Assembly (NCBI GenBank): GCA_050952085.1
Contig: JBMNKH010000004.1
Span: forward strand, 639,108 to 703,107
Length of the DNA: 64,000 nt
Origin: DTU015 sp012837895
Lineage (GTDB): Bacteria > Bacillota > Sulfobacillia > Fermentithermobacillales > Fermentithermobacillaceae
Reading direction: 5' to 3'
In this document: positions 61,423 through 64,000 of the stretch, one piece after another
How positions within the stretch are numbered: position 1 is the stretch's first letter
Layout of the letters: every line of letters starts with the position of its first letter
The notes under the pieces: generated by a model
Database searches by the model: none
Told to the model about the DNA's origin: nothing
The model's input: only the letters and a program-made list of their open reading frames with translations
Made by a program: the position numbers and the translations under genes

Positions 61423-64000
61423 TTATCAGTGGCAAGGCCGGCGCTGATGATGGAACAACTTGGGATGATATTGCTGATGCAACTTCAAAGACATATATAC
61501 TGAGTGAAAATGAAGTAGGTAAGTTGATTAGGGTTAAAGTGACTGGAACAGGTAACTTCACTGGTACGAAGACAAGTGATCCGGTTGGACCGGTAACTGC
61601 GGGTGAAGAGCCTGAACCGGTTGCTTCCACTTACAAGTTCAGCTATGAAGTGCCTGCTGACGTCGTAGCCGGCCAAGAAGTGGAAGTTCCTGTAACCTTT
61701 AAGACAGATGTCAAAGGTGACATTGGCTACGAAGGAGTCAGATTCAAGTTTACCGCCCAAGGTCCTGGAGACGTGACCTTTACGGCCACGGACAGCAAGG
61801 GTGCGACGTTCACCTTCACCAACGAAGGTTACTGGGGACCGCCTGGCGGGTTTGAGCTGCCTGCCGAGTACAGCGCCACGACCGACTGGACGCTGGTCTT
61901 CAGCGAAGCTGGCGATTACACCATCACTTTCAGCCTGATTGATGCAGACACGGAAGAAGTGATCGCGGGTATCACCGAGACCGTGGAGATTGACGTTGTA
62001 GCAGAGCCTGAACCGGTTGCTTCCACTTACAAGTTCAGCTATGAAGTGCCTGCTGACGTCGTAGCCGGCCAAGAAGTGGTTGTTCCGGTGACCTTTGAGA
62101 CTGATGGTGAACCGGGCGACATTGGTTACGACGGCGTCAGATTCAAGTTTGCCGCCGAAGGACCTGAAGGAGCCACGGTTACCTTCAAGGCCGTAGACAG
62201 CAACAATGACGAATACACCTTCACCAACGAAGGCTACTGGGGACCGCCTGGTGGGTTTGACCTGCCTGCCGCTTACAGCGCCACGACCGACTGGACGCTG
62301 GTCTTCAGCAAAGCTGGCGATTACACCATCACCTTCAGCCTGATTGATGCAGACACGGAAGAAGTGATCGCGGGTATCACCGACTCGGTGACGATTGAGG
62401 TTGAAAAGCCCGTTGAGCCGAGCAAGCCGGTTCTTGAAGTGACCGGCCCGGATGAGGAAGGTCTCGGCCGATGCTGAAAACTTCACGGTGACCTTTGTCG
62501 CCACCCATGATAAAGAACTGGCCTACTTGGAGATTGACCATAACTTGGGCAAGCACGGTGAGCTGCCTGCTGGCGTAGAGACCCCTGCCCGAGTTCAAGC
62601 TCTATCCCGATGCGGCCAATCCTTGGGGTTCAGAGGAAGCTGCCCAGGAGGCGGAGGATTATGGCGTATCGGCAACCTATGATGCGGCCAACACCACCTG
62701 GACCGTGACCTTTGGCGGCGAGGCCCCTGGCGGAAGATAAGATCCTTGACTGCGCAATACACCGACAACGCAGTTCAAGATCTACTCCCTGGTCTGCGAC
62801 GTAGACGGCGTCAAGTCCGGCTCCATGTATGACGGCACCTATGAGACCACGATCGTGACATTAGTGGATCCGCTGCAAGAGGTAATTGACGGCTATAGTA
62901 TCAGTGCAAGCTACGAAGCACGGTACCATAACTGCAGCGTTTGATAAATACCTGACTGAACTGCCGGCAGGGCTGCGAGGGCTACGAAATCGATGTCTTG
63001 ATTACCTTAGGTGCTGCCCTGCCCGAAGGAACGGAAATAGAAGTAAGATACAATGATGGTGATCCTCTACCATTGCAAGATGACTGGCGGGAGAACTTCA
63101 ACGAAGCCAACCAGAACTGGCTGGGCGAAGGCATCCTGGACATCGGTGGAGCCAAGCCGTTTGTAGGCGGTGAGCCTGGCAAATGGACAATCACCATAAG
63201 CGGTAACGAAGAAGATATTAACACCACAGTGAAGATTGAATCGGCGATCTCCAATGATAAGTTTGAGACCTGGACTGTAATCGCTGATGCTCAAGTAGAT
63301 GTGGTTCTTGCGGCAGAGAAGAAAGAGTACCACACCTATAAGTTCGAGATTAAAGACTTAGCAGACAAATACATCGTAAGTGAAGGCTTGGCAAACCCGA
63401 GTGATGAAAACTTTGAAGGCCTTACTCCGGTCAAGCTGAGCATTGTGGTAGATGAAAACAAAGACAAAGCCTATGAAGGCAAGGTCCGGGTAGCCCCGGT
63501 AGGTGCAAACGGTTTGCAGCTGTGGGCTAAGGACAGCCAAGGCAAGTGGTATGACATCAACGTAACTGGCTGGGGGACCGCCGGAAGGTTTCGTTATTAA
63601 TCCCGAGTTGGTCACCCCTGTCTATGTGATTGTCACAGAAGCCTTTGACGAAACCGTAACCTTGAGTTTGGTCGACGTTACTCGGCGATTATGGTGCAGA
63701 AGATAACATTATCATTAGCCAGGAAGTAGCGGTCAAAGCAGTAGTAGATGAACAAGCCCAAGCCTTGGCAGCCGTCAATGACTACCTGACACCTGCTAAC
63801 TACGACTATGCCGGCGCACCTGAAGCCTTAGAAGGACATCTGGCCGTCCTTGGTCTTGATGTAGGCGAAGACAGCGACTACGCTGCGCTAGACAAGACCG
63901 ATATTGGCGGCAAGAACAGGAAGACAGCCGTATTTTATGATTTAAACCAGAACAAACCGGCTGAAGGTTACGATTTGGCTACCTTGACCACCTACTTCAA
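61423..64000 (+). pseudogene. Frameshifted continuation of the surface protein
   Basis: Protein-like sequence runs to the window edge but changes frame or meets stops at least seven times: twice at about 61412-61445 (the TVNYQWQ to ADDGTTWDDI transition), near 62455, near 62582, at TAA 62738, between about 62935 and 62998, near 63582 and near 63678. Joined, the pieces read as an Ig- or SLBP-like surface protein rich in Thr, Asp and Val, with LIRVKVTGTGNFTGT, two 132-residue repeats and LALAAVNDYL-type stretches. Either the gene is decaying or this repetitive stretch carries consensus errors. Confidence 0.7.
61608..62409 (+). repeat. Two tandem 396-bp repeats in the surface-protein gene
   Basis: Copy one starts at 61608 and copy two at 62004. 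Each codes about 132 residues opening with EPEPVASTYKFSYEVPADVV and containing TNEGYWGPPGGF and DWTLVFS-AGDYTITFSLIDA. DNA identity is very high over long blocks, so duplication is recent or maintained by gene conversion. This is the one long stretch of the tail that remains open. Confidence 0.85.

Overview
The window looks like chromosome from an endospore-forming, Gram-positive bacterium of the Bacillota (clostridial side). The evidence is a SpoIIP homologue, T-box leaders in front of leuS and valS, a CIRCE operator on groESL, an SLH-domain surface protein, ComEA/ComEC, a VanW-family protein, many GTG/TTG starts and strong AGGAGG ribosome-binding sites. I cannot name genus or species. Housekeeping genes dominate; no phage, plasmid or intact insertion sequence is visible.

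Layout. 1-7.6 kb: a minus-strand run of a heterodimeric ABC exporter, a PIG-L deacetylase and a family-4 glycosidase (cut by the window edge), next to a broken sugar symporter gene and a truncated second family-4 glycosidase. 7.8-12.1 kb: mnmA, a serine hydrolase and a DegV protein. 12.3-14.8 kb: a polar amino-acid ABC importer. 15.4-16.0 kb: palindrome array 1. 16-23 kb: sfsA, a DUF554 membrane protein, a NusG-II protein, a CPBP protease, an orphan DNA methyltransferase and a RocB-like peptidase. 23.6-29.4 kb: a TIM-barrel protein, a YtpB-like terpene synthase with a polyprenyl synthase, and an M14 carboxypeptidase. 29.5-30.1 kb: palindrome array 3. 30.3-33.4 kb: T-box and leuS. 33.6-34.2 kb: palindrome array 2. 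34.3-48.4 kb: comEA, groESL, bacterioferritin, a broken Fpg-like gene, an ArsC/Spx protein, a MacA/MacB-like pair, comEC, vanW-like, holA and rpsT. 48.6-54.9 kb: the T-box-led valS-folC-prcB-SPOR operon. 55-59 kb: an amidase, three tRNAs, a YvlD-like protein and spoIIP. 60-64 kb: an SLH-domain gene whose 3' part is heavily frameshifted.

The most unusual content is three intergenic arrays of short palindromes. Arrays 1 and 2 each hold 12 copies of a TGGTGCAC...GTGCACCA palindrome at an almost invariant 53-bp spacing. They lie 18 kb apart in opposite orientation and share related spacers. Array 3 holds about 17 copies of a different palindrome, TGGTC-N7-GACCA, spaced 32, 32 and 41 bp in a 105-bp higher-order unit. 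All these spacings are close to whole numbers of DNA helical turns (3, 4, 5 and 10), and the only irregular step in array 1 is an 11-bp duplication, about one extra turn. The palindromes therefore sit on one face of the helix, as expected for a protein-binding or chromosome-organising array. Arrays 2 and 3 flank leuS.

A second theme is in-frame simple-sequence insertion into conserved enzymes (MnmA, FolC, ValS, polyprenyl synthase, DNA methyltransferase, serine hydrolase, CPBP protease). A third is local gene decay: the symporter, a family-4 glycosidase, the Fpg-like gene and the surface-protein tail are all interrupted. All calls were made by eye; no database search was run.
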